Below, piece after piece: positions 45,601-57,474 of a stretch of 64,000 bases of DNA. How positions within the stretch are numbered: the first letter of the stretch is position 1; every line of letters begins with the position of its first letter. This DNA comes from Lepas anatifera (taxonomy: Eukaryota; Arthropoda; Thecostraca; Lepadidae), in the NCBI GenBank assembly GCA_034440635.1, contig JAOTON010001027.1, positions 2,506,001 through 2,570,000 of the forward strand. Direction: 5' to 3'. A program made the translations under genes and the position numbers. Under the pieces are notes generated by a model. The model was given only the letters and a program-made list of their open reading frames with translations, made no database searches and was not told the DNA's origin.

Positions 45601-46884
45601 TGAATTTTTGGAAAACGCTTTCAAATTTCAGCTTCTAATATCTTTCTTATAAAGCAAAAATTCAAAAAGTACAACAACAGAGTTGTGGAGACTGGCTCCT
45701 AGAACATAGGCCCACTCACACTGTTTCAATGATTATATTATGTAAAAGTTATTCAAACTTTAAGTTTGAGAAATTTTAAAAAGAAAGTCAAATTGTACAA
45801 AACTAGAAATGCGTCACGCTTGAAATATCAACTGCCGTAAAGATACACATATTGTCTACTTTTTGTGAAAAATCACGACGATGGACACCTTACCTTACGA
45901 GATATTTCACGAAATATGCTCCCATAGGGTTAACATTGATAACGCACCCTTAAGGAGCATCAGCGAATCAAGCATTCTAGGCTGCCCTGCAAGTTCAGGA
46001 GCAGTGGTTTTGGCCAAGGAGGTCGTTTTGAAGCATGAATCAAACAGCGGGCAGATCAGAACAGTGAAGGGAGAAAACAAATAAGTAAGTGATGTGGTGT
46101 TCATTGTAATTTCGGCAGCTTACATTTATTTCCATACAGTATGTTATGCTCACTGTTGATCAATAATTTTAAATGATATTAATAAGGGAAAAATGAATTT
46201 TACCAGCAAACTGGTCAAATTAGACTAAAACATTTGATTTTCCCTTCCGTCTTCTTTTAAATCCAATGCCTGTTTGTCCAGAATTAACCACAAAAGTTGC
46301 ATACCTTCATCAGTGGATTTGTGGATGGCAAAGAAACAAAACTCTTCACCTTTCCACATTAATTTGAGTTCTAAGTACCAAACTATTTCCCCCATTTCAT
46401 TTTATTGACTTACCTAAATATGCCTATGATCTATGTCAAGGGGACAAAGATATAACAAAAACACAGCCTAGTGCAATCTTTACTCATTCCTTTTACTCTT
46501 AACCTCCTTGGAAACATGATATTTATTTGACATTTACTATCTAACTGACTTAAGGTTATTTATTAGCCTCATTAACTTCAGATCCTAAACCACCTACCTA
46601 CCCTCATGGAAATGAGCACGGCAATGCATGAAACACTTTGAAATAACCAACAGCTTCAAAATTTAGGATTATTCATGTAAACATGCATTTAAAAGTCATG
46701 GAAAGCTAATATTACATGTTTGCATTCAACTACAAGTACCCATGATCCTTAAAAACACTTTTTCGAATATAAAAAAGTACCCCTCCAATCTTGTTCGTCT
46801 GGCCATCAGAGCAAAATCCATATATATCCAAATATCCATAATCCAAATATATCCATATCCAAATATTTAAATATCCATAACAAG

Positions 46885-47420
46885 GTGAGATATCGTGTCT
46901 TCGTCTCCTTTCATGTAATTGCTCAGTATTCGTTTTTGCTCAGTATTGTAATTGCTAAGTAAGCTAGCTCGGTAAGTAATCGCTCAGTATTGTAATTGCT
47001 TCGTATTCGCAGCACAAACACTACCAGAGAATTTATGCAAATGCTAGTGCTCACGTCACCGAGAGTCGGTAGTGTTCTGTCCATTTAGAGTGGGCTATTT
47101 AGTTAAATTGCTGGCCTTCGTTTAGTCGTGACCGGAATGGCCCTGAACTATCACAGCACACACTAAAATCGCTGTATATGTTATTTAATCGGTGGAAAGG
47201 CTTATTGTCCCTTGTTTGGCCTACCCTAGAGAAGGTTGGCGCTACCTTTCATCATGCTGATATGGTAACTGTGTGCCTACTAAATCATCAGGCATCGCTC
47301 TGAAACGAGGTGAGATTTCGTGTTTTCGTTTCCTTTCATTTCATCGCTCAGTATTCGTTTGTAGCACAAACACCCCCAGACGGAAGTCGACCACAACGCT
47401 AGTTCTCATGCCGCCGATAA
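46885..47420 (+). repeat. Internal duplication in R2 (GCTCAGTATTCGT blocks)
   Basis: GGTGAGATATCGTGTCTTCG ... GCTCAGTATTCG ... AGCACAAACAC occurs at about 46885-47025 and, shortened, at 47308-47375 (GGTGAGATTTCGTGTTTTCG). Short GCTCAGTATTGTAATTGCT units repeat between. Confidence 0.6.
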
Positions 47421-47764
47421 AGCCCCGCCAAGGCGCCGCTGTCCAGGAAGCCGGATAGACGGCGGCTGGGTCTGGTCACCGCTGCTCGTGCCGAAATATA
47501 ACCCTGAGGAGAGGACCATCTGACGCTTGGATTGACGCCTGGAGTGACATCTGACGCCTAGTGATATCCATTGGTGCCAAACTAGAAGTTTTTATGCTAA
47601 TTCTAGTATTTTCTATTAAGAATGTGGAAAATGAGTAGGAACATTTTGCCAATTGAATGGGTTTTAGACAATTTTAATAGTCCTATCCTAACCACCCGAC
47701 AGATTTGGAGGTTTTTTCGAAAGTGCCCGACAGATTTGAGATTTTTTGCAGCTCTGGTACAGCA

Positions 47765-49213
47765 TATAATTCCTTTTTAATATGGCGGCTTTTTATATTC
47801 GTTCAGATTTGAGCAGCGCCAGATAATTTAAAAAATACACATCCTTGAGCTGCTCTCAACATTGTCACTTGCGGCTTTGCTGTTGTAAAACACTCCATAC
47901 ACGACAATACCCGGTTTGCGAATAGATCCCCCTAAATAACGAGCCATAGCTCTACCCCTGACAACATAGTGTCCCGCAAATTTGGGGAAATCTGCCCAAT
48001 TTAGTTTTAGGAAAAGTCACAAAGTTTCAAAAGCCCATCACGAACCGTTTTGGAGATATCACGGAAAACATGAAAGGTGGGCAGAATGCGCCTCCTCCCC
48101 CAACAGTAATAGGGTTGAGAACCTAAAAGGGTTCGGATTTCGGCCGTTTGTTGCCATTTTTTCATAATGGTCACAAGACGTTGAGTTGTTCGCAATGTGG
48201 TTAAAGTCAGCTGATTTTCGTATGAAAAGTGGTGTCAGGCCTTTCTGGCTTCCTTAGCGACACTTTTGTCTGGATCATTGGGCACCGTCGTCGGTAATAA
48301 TAAGGAAAATTAGGCCCATCACTGCAATGTACTGTACGTGTGTCGACTAGATGTCGCAGCCTTCCCAGAACACGCTCTCACGGCCAAAACAATTTGTCCG
48401 TGTTGATACCTTCTGGAGTCAGGCCAATTTAAGAGTCAAGAGCGGCTTGAGCCGTTGCTACAGAGGCCATTGTTTTGACGTTTGAACGTGAATAAGCTTT
48501 CCATGGAGCTTATCGTGCCAAGAAATATTTTAAAGTACCCGTGTGTGCGTAGCTGTGAAATGAAACAAAACTAGCAAACATTCAAACTTGTAAAATATTG
48601 AAAAGAAATTTCATTTGCGTTGAAGTTTAAACCACAAAATGGTGGTTTGCTGCGCGGCCGGCTCTGCGTGCATTCTGCTATATCTTATTCTAAAACCTTG
48701 TCGCCAGGGTGTGGATCCAGGGGAGGGAGGGGGAGCGTGATCCGGCCTTTGGTCCTCCCAAAGCAAAAGAAAGGCGGTGAAATTCTCTCCGCCTTCCAGT
48801 AAACCATTGTTTCGTAATATGTATATCTATTAGGGCGAACGTGTCCCTTAGTAAATACAGATTTTAAACGTATTGCCTGTTGATAAGATATTTTTTTCAA
48901 AAATGAAATAAATTTCCTCCGAAGATTTATAAAAACTAAAGGGAACCACCTTCGTCACGTGACTTTGTTCCACGCTGACATTGGTTTGACCCCCATTCCA
49001 TCCAGCTGGATCCACCCCTGCTGTCACCTCTGGTCAGTTCACCAAGCTAGCGGAAGTGGTCCTACTTCAAAAGCTGAAAAGCTACTCGTATGATGAATAT
49101 CTAAATTGAGATTTCTGAAACGGATGGAGTCATGACGGCGCCAAGAGTTGCAATTCTACTGTATCGAGTTTTTCCTGGTTAGCGTTTCATGGTCCTGTCT
49201 GTTTGAAGTCCGT
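47765..49213. other. Unassigned stretch
   Basis: No convincing exon or complete repeat. A GGTGTGGATCCAGGGG fragment near 48710 is probably a decayed MITE end. Confidence 0.45.
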
Positions 49214-49558
49214 CAGGGGCAGATACAAAGGGTGGCGGCAGAGGCGGCCGCCACCATACTTCGGAGTAGTAAGGGTGCCGCTCTTTCGCTGGGTAACTAT
49301 TGGTAGTTCTAGCCCAAAGCACGTTATAATTGTCCACTGAGTGACTAAATGAACAGCTAAGCTACATTATCATTATAGGCTCTTAATGAAGGTTGAGACG
49401 TTACCTTATACTTTGCTGGATACATTGGCGTTTAAAAACGTAACTAGTCGTTTTTAAGAAAACAGGTGTCCCCACCCCCTCCCTTTCCACCTGTCGTCGA
49501 ATACTATGCCCTTGGTGGCAGCCGAACCACCCTCGGAAGCATCCTGGATCCGCCCCTG
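49214..49558 (-). mobile_element. Probable hAT MITE (CAGGGGCGGATCC family)
   Basis: The right end, read inward, is CAGGGGCGGATCCAGGATG and the left end is CAGGGGCAGATACAAAGGG. Flanks AAGTCCGT and GTGTCTGT match at only 5 of 8 positions, so the duplication is decayed or the ends are approximate. Confidence 0.55.
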
Positions 49559-52500
49559 GTGTCTGTCTTATCACTGGCGGATCCAGGGAAGGAAAAAGGG
49601 ATATTTACTCCCCAATTCTCTGTTTATTTGTGAAAGCACTGTTTCCTAATTTTTTCCACGTTGTGCCTCCCCTCCCCAGCACATATAATAAACTCGTCTG
49701 CATCCTAACTACATAAATGGAAAAATTCAGAAATGCCTCTTCTTGACAACTGCAGTTCAAAACTGGCTGCGATGCTTAAGTCAACTTCCTTTGTGATGCA
49801 TTATTCAATTGGCCATTACGGAGGAATTAAAACCATGCCTTAATCGCCTTACCATGCATTTGTTTACCCAGGCTTTGGATTTATTTTTATGTAATAGTAA
49901 TCATGATGATTATTCAGAGAAATGCAAATAGGTGATTATGTAGCGAATTTCTGTGAAATTGAATGATTTTGAATTAACAACTACTTTGGATGCAAATCAC
50001 ATACTTATTTCAAGCCGCCATTTCAGGTATACGGCATTATAGAAGCTGGCCGTTTGCGGGCACGAGTTAATCGGCCTATTAAATCAAAATACACGAGTAG
50101 TCGTGGTCATGACAACTCATAGCCGTGGCTACTCCGATGATGATAGCCATATTGAAATCATCACCGGAAAAAGTAGGGGGAGGGGGATAGCTAAGGGAAG
50201 CAGATAATGAAAATTCCGCCGAAAAACAATTGTTTTAAAATCAAAACTCCAGATTAAAGTGCATTGCATTATTCCTTTCATGTTGGGAAAACTATTTCAG
50301 ATTCGGGGGCGTGGATTTCTGAAAATGACGAAGGGCGTAAGCATTGGAAAAGGGAGCCAGGGGGACCTGGGTAAAATTTCCTGATATTAGTCAAAATGGG
50401 AGAAAACCGGACATTTTTATAAGCAGCCGCTGCCGGAAGGCAACGAGGAGCCCAAATTCTAACAGGTTTTAGTTCTAACGTGGAAAGTTTGTTGTTAGCA
50501 TCCGGTTGAAGTTGGGCTGGCCCCCTCACTTTTTGCCGTGGCGACGCTTATAATGGGGGTGCCCAAGTTTAAAGCAACGTCAATCACTACCATATTGAAA
50601 GCGAACGCATGAAACAAAGTGTGTTTTGGTCTTCTCCTATGCCTGATGAACTGTATCAAACCAATATAAAGTTTTTAAAGTGAAAACACAACAATTTGAG
50701 GGATGTTTTAACACCAGTTCGATGTTCCGTTGGGGGTGCCGGGGAAGCCCCAAACAGATATAAATCCCCACCCTGGTAGACCGACTTTTAAATAGGTATG
50801 ACTGATATATATATATATTTTTTTCTTCTTCTTACTAGTGGTCGGCTTTTATGTTGTTGAAATTTTTTCTTCTTCTGCTTACTAAAAGTGGTCGACTAGG
50901 CCCTTTTGGTGCCCTTCATGTCTACAGTTATGGAAATAGTATCCATCCCATTCTGTTAAGCAACAAGAATCATCTGGCATTGTCAGCAGCATTCTATATT
51001 CACTTCCACAAAAATGAATATGTTATTGCAGCTGTTTCAGAGTCGTTAGTCCCCGGCGAGGAATCCGATAACAATTTTAAAAACACACTTGGTGGCACTG
51101 GATATCTCTCGTTATACCCAGTCAGTCACCCCGAAAATCGCTTTAAATGGGCTGCAAGTTTCAGAGACTCCCCATTGAGATAATGGTCTAAGCTCATTGT
51201 TCGGTTTCTAGTGCGATTGTCAGGCTCCAGACTTCAACGAAATTAATAGATTGTCGCAGTCAGCTGCAGGCGCAATTAGCCGCCGTCTCCGCCGCCGCTG
51301 CCGAGCCTGGCCGGGCTCCGGCTCGAGAGCTCCCGTAATGCCGCTCGGCCACCGAACCCCGGCGGCAGCACACTGGTGATTACTGCCTGGGTCGGCTTTG
51401 GTTCTAAGTTTGACTTGTCTCGGTTGTTAGGGGTTTTAGCGATAGATGTGTCGGCACAAGCTGCTTTGAATGTGCTTTGATGGTGGTTGGCTTTGCTTTG
51501 GGTGAGGAGGAGAGCCAAGTGGGTTGTTGTTGGTCTGTCACATGTTTATGGCTCCCGCTTTCTTACGGTATTTGTCTGGTATTTTGAATTAGTCCCGGCC
51601 ACCTTACCCGGCCGCGAAATTGAAGCACTGGGATGCTGAGACGAATGTTAGCCAGTCATGCTCTGTGTTTGTTCCAGATCTTTCGCCCCGGGGTCCAGGA
51701 GGCGAGTTTCTTGGATGATTCTACTGTCCAGCAGCCGCGAAGAACTTCATCTAGTATTTATCCATCAGTTAAATGGTGTAGTTGGGTTCAGTGGAAAGCA
51801 ATGCCTCCTGGATTGGATCTTTCTCTGAAATTAATGGCCAGTGTTTTCATATGTTTCTATCAGCACCACACATAAACGGCTCTTGCGAGGAGGATTTTTG
51901 AATGCTTCTACATTTGAAATCATTCATCGCAACTAGGTAGAATTATCGAGTAGTTTGACCTTGCCATCTTCCACCTTTATGGTTCATGTGGAGTTTGATC
52001 ATCCCTCGTCGGCGGCTGTTCCTTCTTCGTGTCACAATCCTCATTCATGTTGGCGTCTTCTAACTACTATGTTCCTTCCCGCGTAGTTCACTGCGGTTGA
52101 ATGGACTGTATTTAATGGAGTGGTTAAACAGTCCATTCAAACTCTGGAAGTTAATTAGTGTTCTGCTCTCCTCCTATGGCTTTGGCTATCTTCTTGAATT
52201 GATTCCGTCGCTGGAATGTTCTCGGGGTCTCAGGTGGTACAGAATGGCGGCTATTCTTGTACCCGTGATTGACTTCCAAAAAGAGGCACCGATTAGCTGC
52301 TCAAATGACCTGAGATTATCTGTGCTAATATTAGCAGCGAACAGGTAAAGTATGGAATCCTGGCCACAATTCTGTCAGTGACCAATAAGAGGGAAAATTG
52401 ATATCAATGGCTTTGGAACAATTTCCACTGTTATCTGTGTAACATGAGATAACAAGGGCCAGCCATACAATGAGAAGGCATAGATGCTATGAAAGATGGG

Positions 52501-53036
52501 ATGTACAAAGAATGGGATTCAATTTTGTGAAATATCTGCAAGCTTTTGTGCCTTTTTCCCGATTCCATTGCTCGAAATTATCGTCAAATATGGCTCTTCT
52601 AGCGTTAAATGACATTCTTTTCAATATACTTCCAAAATAATACTGCAGAGCCCGCGAGAACTCAGAACATCCTATGGTTTTCACAGGCAGTTGACTATGG
52701 CTTGTGTTAGTGCACGAGATTATAGTATGGGCCAAGGCGGCGGAGTTGCATTAATATCAGCGGTCAACGGCGGGCTTGGTGGTGACTGATGTCATCCGCT
52801 GGGCCAATCTTCTAGCAGCCTGTGTCCTTGAAGTGACATGAACTGCAGCGAGAGAGGAACCTGACGACGAACCTACAGTTTTTATCTTGGTCTGTAATCG
52901 AGAGGCTCACTGTGTAGGTGGCCGCGATGCTGTCGGACACTGAGTGACGTATACAGCCGAACAGAAATGTGGACCCGGGGATGAGGCTGCGGCCTCTGTG
53001 AGTGCATCTCAGCGGAGTAGCTGAAGCCCAGGGTGA
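49559..53036. other. Unassigned stretch upstream of the secretory exon
   Basis: No recognised exon. A GC-rich patch at about 51280-51370 and the GC-richer 52720-53036 could be promoter or 5' untranslated exon of the following gene. Several overlapping frames of 60-110 codons on both strands match nothing recognised. Confidence 0.4.
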
Positions 53037-53151
53037 ATGATGCGTCTGTCCAGCAGCAGCCACCTTCGGCTGCTCCTGCTCTGCTCATGGGCCCTCTCGT
53101 TGCGTGCCGCCTGGCAAGAAAACCTCCCTCCCAGAAGATACGTCGTGCTTG
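53037..53151 (+). CDS. Signal-peptide first exon, semaphorin-2-like (partial gene)
   Basis: 38 codons plus one base, beginning MMRLSSSSHLRLLLLCSW and followed by ALSLRA, a classic signal peptide (Arg n-region, Leu-rich core, small residues before the likely cleavage). The mature start reads AWQENLPPRRYVVLG and ends at a strong donor (G followed by GTGAGTAC), phase 1. The WQ(E/D)-x-(R/P)P-(R/K)-x-YV-x-LG pattern right after the signal peptide is what invertebrate class-2 semaphorins, secreted axon-guidance ligands, show before the Sema domain. That comparison is from general familiarity with the family, and 15 residues are thin evidence. The second Met at 53040 could equally be the start. Later exons are not seen in the remaining 11 kb. 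Confidence 0.55.
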
Positions 53152-54843
53152 GTGAGTACCACTTTCATCACGACTCTAGGGAGTACATTTTCTATTCATG
53201 TGCATAATGCTCTAAAATAGATAATCTCTTGAATTCATATTGTTTCTTTAAATATGTCCTCGTTATGTTGCCGTGCTCCTTTGTCCCTTACATGACGTTG
53301 AAACTAAATAGTTGAGAAGGGTTGTTCCGTCGTCTGCCCCGATTGTTATTAATCCAGTTCTGAAAAATTGCGGGTTGGCAAAACCTGAAATAAACATGCA
53401 AGGCTTTGGATATTGTTGAAAGTGTGATAACACATGCATAGTAGGGTGACCCCATTGAACACTTTTCAGAAGTTTCGTTGCTCCTCTCGTTTATACTTAG
53501 GTGAAATAGTTCGCTGATTCCATCTATTCACGTGTTCCTTGCGAATTTTATCTGTTTGAAACTGCACAGCCCAAAAATGTATATTGTTTTCACGGATCGT
53601 ATGCATGTTTTCAGCAAATAATTGTCTAAACAGTATACATCATTCATGGCTTGCATCAAAACGCTAGTAAGGTATAAAGATATAGTCATCTAGAAAAATA
53701 TAGGTCCGTGAAATTACCAATTTTTCCCCCATAAAAACACGTCCAGTATTTAAAAGGGCTTCATTCGAACGAATAAAATGATGGGAGAGAACCATTGTCT
53801 GTGATGCTATGAACTCTAAAGAGGTTAGAGGAACCTTGTCTCGGCTGTAATGCAGAAGGTCTTTCGCTGATCCATGCCTCCCTCTTTTGGTGAATCCTGT
53901 ACCTGGTCTTGCACATGGACATAGCGCCGTTAAAGGATAGGTACATTTTGACTTACAGAACCCCATGCACATACATACAGAGCGGTGGTCCTCTTGTTGA
54001 ACAGAAAGCATGCGTTCCGCAATGACTTAGTGTCTCACTTTGAGCTTATCTGACCGTCATGAAGTCGCAATATATCTCTGAAGCCCAAAGAAACATTACC
54101 AGGCCCAGAACGCTGAAGGCGCCCGTTGTGAAAAAAGCCGAGCGCACCACCAAACTATTCGTAACTGCATCTCATGGGGTGCAGATACACACTTCAAAAG
54201 CAGGGTACTTACTACCGTGGCTAGAAGGGAGCTGCAGAGAAAAATGGCGTTGCTTTCATCCAGCTAATTTTTAATTCACCGTTGCAGTAAGTGACACGAG
54301 TTTCGATGCCACAAAGCACAGGCACAATGTTTTCAACAGTATGTCATTTGTTTCAGATTTACGTTAGATTTACGTCATTTGTTTCAGATTTTATTTGCAA
54401 CCAGATTTACGAGACTCTAGATGCTTGCACATTTGTCTAGTCCGCATTAATGTTGGATATCCGTTAGATTTTCTGTTTCATTAGCTTTTGTTTGGCTGCG
54501 ACACCATTAATATCCAGAGGGGAGCATGCCCAAGGTCAGGCAAAAACTGACTGTGCAAAAAGATGATTTACATAGCATGCCCTCCATTTTTTGGTGTCAC
54601 CGCTCACTGGGTTTATGAAACTGGCGGTGAGAGATGTTTCTACCCTCTTTTTCTCGATGTACAACCGATCATTCTGCGCCCACCTCCCCCATCGCAACCC
54701 ACCATGCCTCCTTCCAGATAGGAGCATTATTTAGGGAAGAAATGCACGTTTTGATTGCCAGTTTGTGCTTGACACCGAAGATGAATGCAGTTAGTGCCAA
54801 TGTAAATTTTGCACGTATTAGTATTCTTATTCCCATGTGTCTG
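53152..54843. other. Probable first intron of the secretory gene
   Basis: Follows the GTGAGT donor at 53152. No second exon recognised. Short frames near 53.7-54.3 kb have no family resemblance. Confidence 0.4.
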
Positions 54844-54847
54844 TTAA

Positions 54848-55861
54848 CATGTGCCACGCTGGGGTCCCTAGCATGACGCACCCCACTGGGGGGGGGCGTA
54901 TTTCGCCCCAACTCCGTATCTCAATACCCAGGAAAGCTAAAGAAAAATTACGGACGGCATTCGAAAGCTTTTGACGAGACGAAGAAGAAATTACATTGAC
55001 TATTTTTATGTCAGGTCAATATTGAGGTCAGCATAGGTCAAGGGAAAGTTCCTCAGACTTACAACAGGGCAGTGTGCGTTTCCCCTCTAGACTTTTACTC
55101 AGCGAGCTAGAGCAAATTTCTATGCATCATTGGATTCCTCTTGTCGTGGTGAATCGAATTATGCATAATATGACCTTGTCAGGTTAAATGGTGAAAATGA
55201 CCTGACATCGAGATAGGTCAGGGTTACAGGGTGACCAGGTATGGCCATGCTGCATATAAATCGACTCCCCGTGACAAAATAAGCTCAATGCAAGGAAAAG
55301 CGGAAGCTTTATCTCAATTCAGTGAGAAGGTATTGGCAAATCAATTTCTGTATGCTCCTGTGATCTCACATGACCTTTGACAGGTCAGATGGTCAAAAAC
55401 TCAACTTAATGGTCAAGATTGTGGTAAGAATACACGATTTGGCAATTTTCAGGTTTTTGTGTCCAGTATTTACTGACAACTAGCTCTTTCTATTTTTCAC
55501 TATAGGCTTTTAATGGGGTGACCAAAAAATTGACCCCACCTTAGGTCAGCAATATCAAAATTCTCATAAAGCAGATTTTTAGGCTCTAGTGACTTTATCA
55601 TACTCCGGAAGTTTAAACTGATCGGTTGACAGATGTTCCTTAGGCGCCGCTTCAAACTCATGATTTTAAGTTTTGAGGTAGGGTCGCTTGACCATGGATA
55701 GCTCCTTTACCTGACATGACCTGACCCAAAAAAAATTGGTCAGATGCGTGGGTCTGATCAGGGATAACGTACTGTAAGTTTCGTTGTTCCGCGTCTCTTT
55801 GTCTCTGCGTTAACTGGGGAAAACCAAGAGGGGGGAATTTCGCCCCCCAGCGGGGTGCGTG
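54848..55861 (+). mobile_element. TTAA-flanked AGGTCA-rich element, family F3, copy 1
   Basis: A 1014-bp element flanked by TTAA at 54844-54847 and 55862-55865. The right end, read inward, is CACGCACCCCGCTGGGG; the left end CATGTGCCACGCTGGGG fits the same sequence after CpG-type transitions. The inverted repeat is doubled at the left (second GACGCACCCCACTGGGG after TCCCTAGCAT). The interior has frequent AGGTCA/TGACCT motifs. Confidence 0.82.
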
Positions 55862-55865
55862 TTAA

Positions 55866-56442
55866 GATACGGCTAGCTTTTTTTATTGACCTTCATACAA
55901 AGAAAACGCCTCGTTCAAAAACAGACATCCGCTAATTTTGTGCTGTGCTTTAGTGTCTCCAACTCATTTCATGCTGTCCCGACAGGAGCACAATTTTCCG
56001 TAATCACATGCCATGCTCTCCACACTATGCTCTCATAATGAGCATGCAGAATCCGCTTCGTGTGCATCGCTTGTTAACAGTGATGGTGCTAGTTAGCGTC
56101 TAGGCTACGGGTACGGAGTCGCCTTAGCGGGCTGGTCCTGGAGACGGGAAATAGTATTGCTCGGGGAGATCCTGAGACAGCGCAAAGGATGATGCTGTCA
56201 CCATTTTTGCTCCTTGTTGATGATGTGCCTCCTGATGAGATTGGTGATGTTGTTTATGAGTTGTACATTCTGGTCTGTGCATCGATGGAAGTACAAATGT
56301 AATTTGATATTATTTTGTATCGCCGAAAATGGTCTGCTTTAGATCGCCGTTTAGCCAGCAGTTTATGGGTTTGTTTATCGCACACATATACCATTGGTAG
56401 CCTGATAGACATTGTGTAGTCAGTGCCTCAGAACAGTGAGAG
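55866..56442. other. Unassigned stretch between TTAA elements
   Basis: Nothing recognised. Confidence 0.5.
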
Positions 56443-56446
56443 ATAT

Positions 56447-57470
56447 CCCTCGCCCCACCGGGGGCCATCGATGGCCCCCCCTAAGGTTTTTCCGGGATAG
56501 CAGAAAAACGACGAGGCGCAGCACCGCGGTTGGAGGCTCTACCTGTTACTGCATCATTTGCTCACCATCCCTGAATTTTTTTACCCCGGGTCACCCAAGG
56601 TCAGGTCACCAGACGAGGTCAACCAAGGTCACCTCTCTTCAACTTTGGAGCTCTGTAAGAGCTACATTTCGAAGTCCATCAATTTGAAACTTTCTTCACT
56701 TTATGGCCCCTCCAGGTTCTACAAGGTGTATATCCGGGATTTTTCGATTTCGTGCCCTGAGGTCAGGTCACGAGGTGACCTCTCCCATTGAAAAAGCATG
56801 GGGAAAAGCTGTCTTATGATCTAACAGTCATAAAAGCGATTGAAAATACTCAGCTTGATCAGAAAAGCGTTCTTTGACATCCTTTCACGAATTCCAGGGG
56901 CCATATTTGCTCTTTGACCTCTCCAAGGTCATCCAAGGTCACCAGGGGTCAAAAACAGTATTTTGACAATAACTTTTGACCTAATTAAGCTAAAGCGCTG
57001 AAACAAACACCATCGTGTTTGTCTTGTCCCTGGCTTTCATTTGATATACAGCAAGGTCACTTTCTGACCTTTCGTGACCTCAGGTCATCTTAGGTCACGA
57101 GGTGACCTCTGGAGGTCAAACCACTGGCGGGATGTCTTTACGTTTCACATAGCGGAAAAAGGACTGACAATTTCCTATCAAATGTACTTTACTAGACCTC
57201 AATAGCTCTAATGGCATAAGAGTTATGCCGAGTTTGCTTAAGCATTGCATATTTGAGTGAAAATAGCCGATTTTGACCTAATTTGACCTATGGAGGTCAA
57301 ACCATTGACCTGAGCACTAAAACATGTGAAGTAATTTCTTACTGAATTCACGCGAGCTTTCTATTGCACTTTGCAGATTTGCGCTAACGCCCATATTTTT
57401 GGAGTTAGAGGGGGCCATCGATGGCCCCCCGTGGGGCGAAGGTGGCGCTGGACCCCCGGCGGGGCGCGGG
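56447..57470 (-). mobile_element. TTAA-superfamily element, family F1, copy C, with ATAT flanks
   Basis: A 1024-bp F1 element in reverse orientation with intact termini (CCCTCGCCCCACCGGGGG at left; CCCGCGCCCCGCCGGGGG read inward from the right). The 4-bp flanks are ATAT on both sides (56443-56446 and 57471-57474), not TTAA. Body AGGTCA motifs are retained. The interior is somewhat diverged from A and B. Confidence 0.87.
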
Positions 57471-57474
57471 ATAT

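Larger units (their letters stand above)
37886..45949. mobile_element. 8.06-kb TTAA-flanked element inserted in R2
   Basis: Flanked by TTAA at 37882-37885 and 45950-45953. Termini are GGGTGCGTTACC and, read inward, GGGTGCGTTATC (10-11 bp inverted repeat). The uninterrupted paralogue R1 has a single TTAA at the same place (TTTTTTTAAGGAGC near 3650), proving insertion with TTAA duplication, as for piggyBac or Kolobok transposons. The element is large for a non-autonomous copy. No transposase frame is visible; it holds a hAT MITE with a retroposon inside it, a second MITE, a 104-bp tandem duplication and a CpG-rich piece that may be captured host DNA. Confidence 0.85.
37789..46084 (+). pseudogene. 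C2H2 zinc-finger exon in R2, split by the TTAA insertion
   Basis: The 5' part (37789-37885) reads MAPIKLKPLP, then SRVKLKCGFEGCGYFGEKRF, with both cysteines of a C2H2 finger. The frame is then broken by the element at 37886-45949. The 3' part (45954-46084) carries HQRIKH-SSILGC-type sequence and ends at GTAAGT. An in-frame TGA replaces the Trp codon of R1. The finger spacing is C-x4-C-x11-H-x4-H, close to canonical. The exon is dead in R2 both by insertion and by the stop. Confidence 0.55.
37058..47756 (+). mobile_element. R2: complete zinc-finger-carrying hAT-like element, split by an 8-kb insertion
   Basis: Left end CAGAGCTGCAAAAAGTC; right end TTTTTTGCAGCTCTG. Flanked by the perfect 8-bp duplication GTACAGCA at 37050-37057 and 47757-47764, diagnostic of hAT. 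Subterminal motif AAGTGCCCGACAGATTT occurs at both ends (37091 and 47720). Without the insertion at 37886-45949 it is about 2.6 kb. It carries the zinc-finger exon relic but no transposase was recognised. R1 at 2769 is a partial second copy. Confidence 0.9.

Noticed and set aside
45412..45603. 63-codon frame similar to part of the 102-codon frame at 44216-44524
   Set aside because: The similarity is a DNA-level dispersed repeat; the two frames do not preserve a common protein and the repeat is rich in short indels.
50851..51183. 110-codon plus-strand frame
   Set aside because: Starts in a T-rich tract giving a false signal-like leader; the rest is not recognised and no splice signals or homologue support it.
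53664..54011. 115-codon minus-strand frame in the putative first intron
   Set aside because: No recognisable domain, low similarity to anything known, and overlapping frames in other phases; likely chance.
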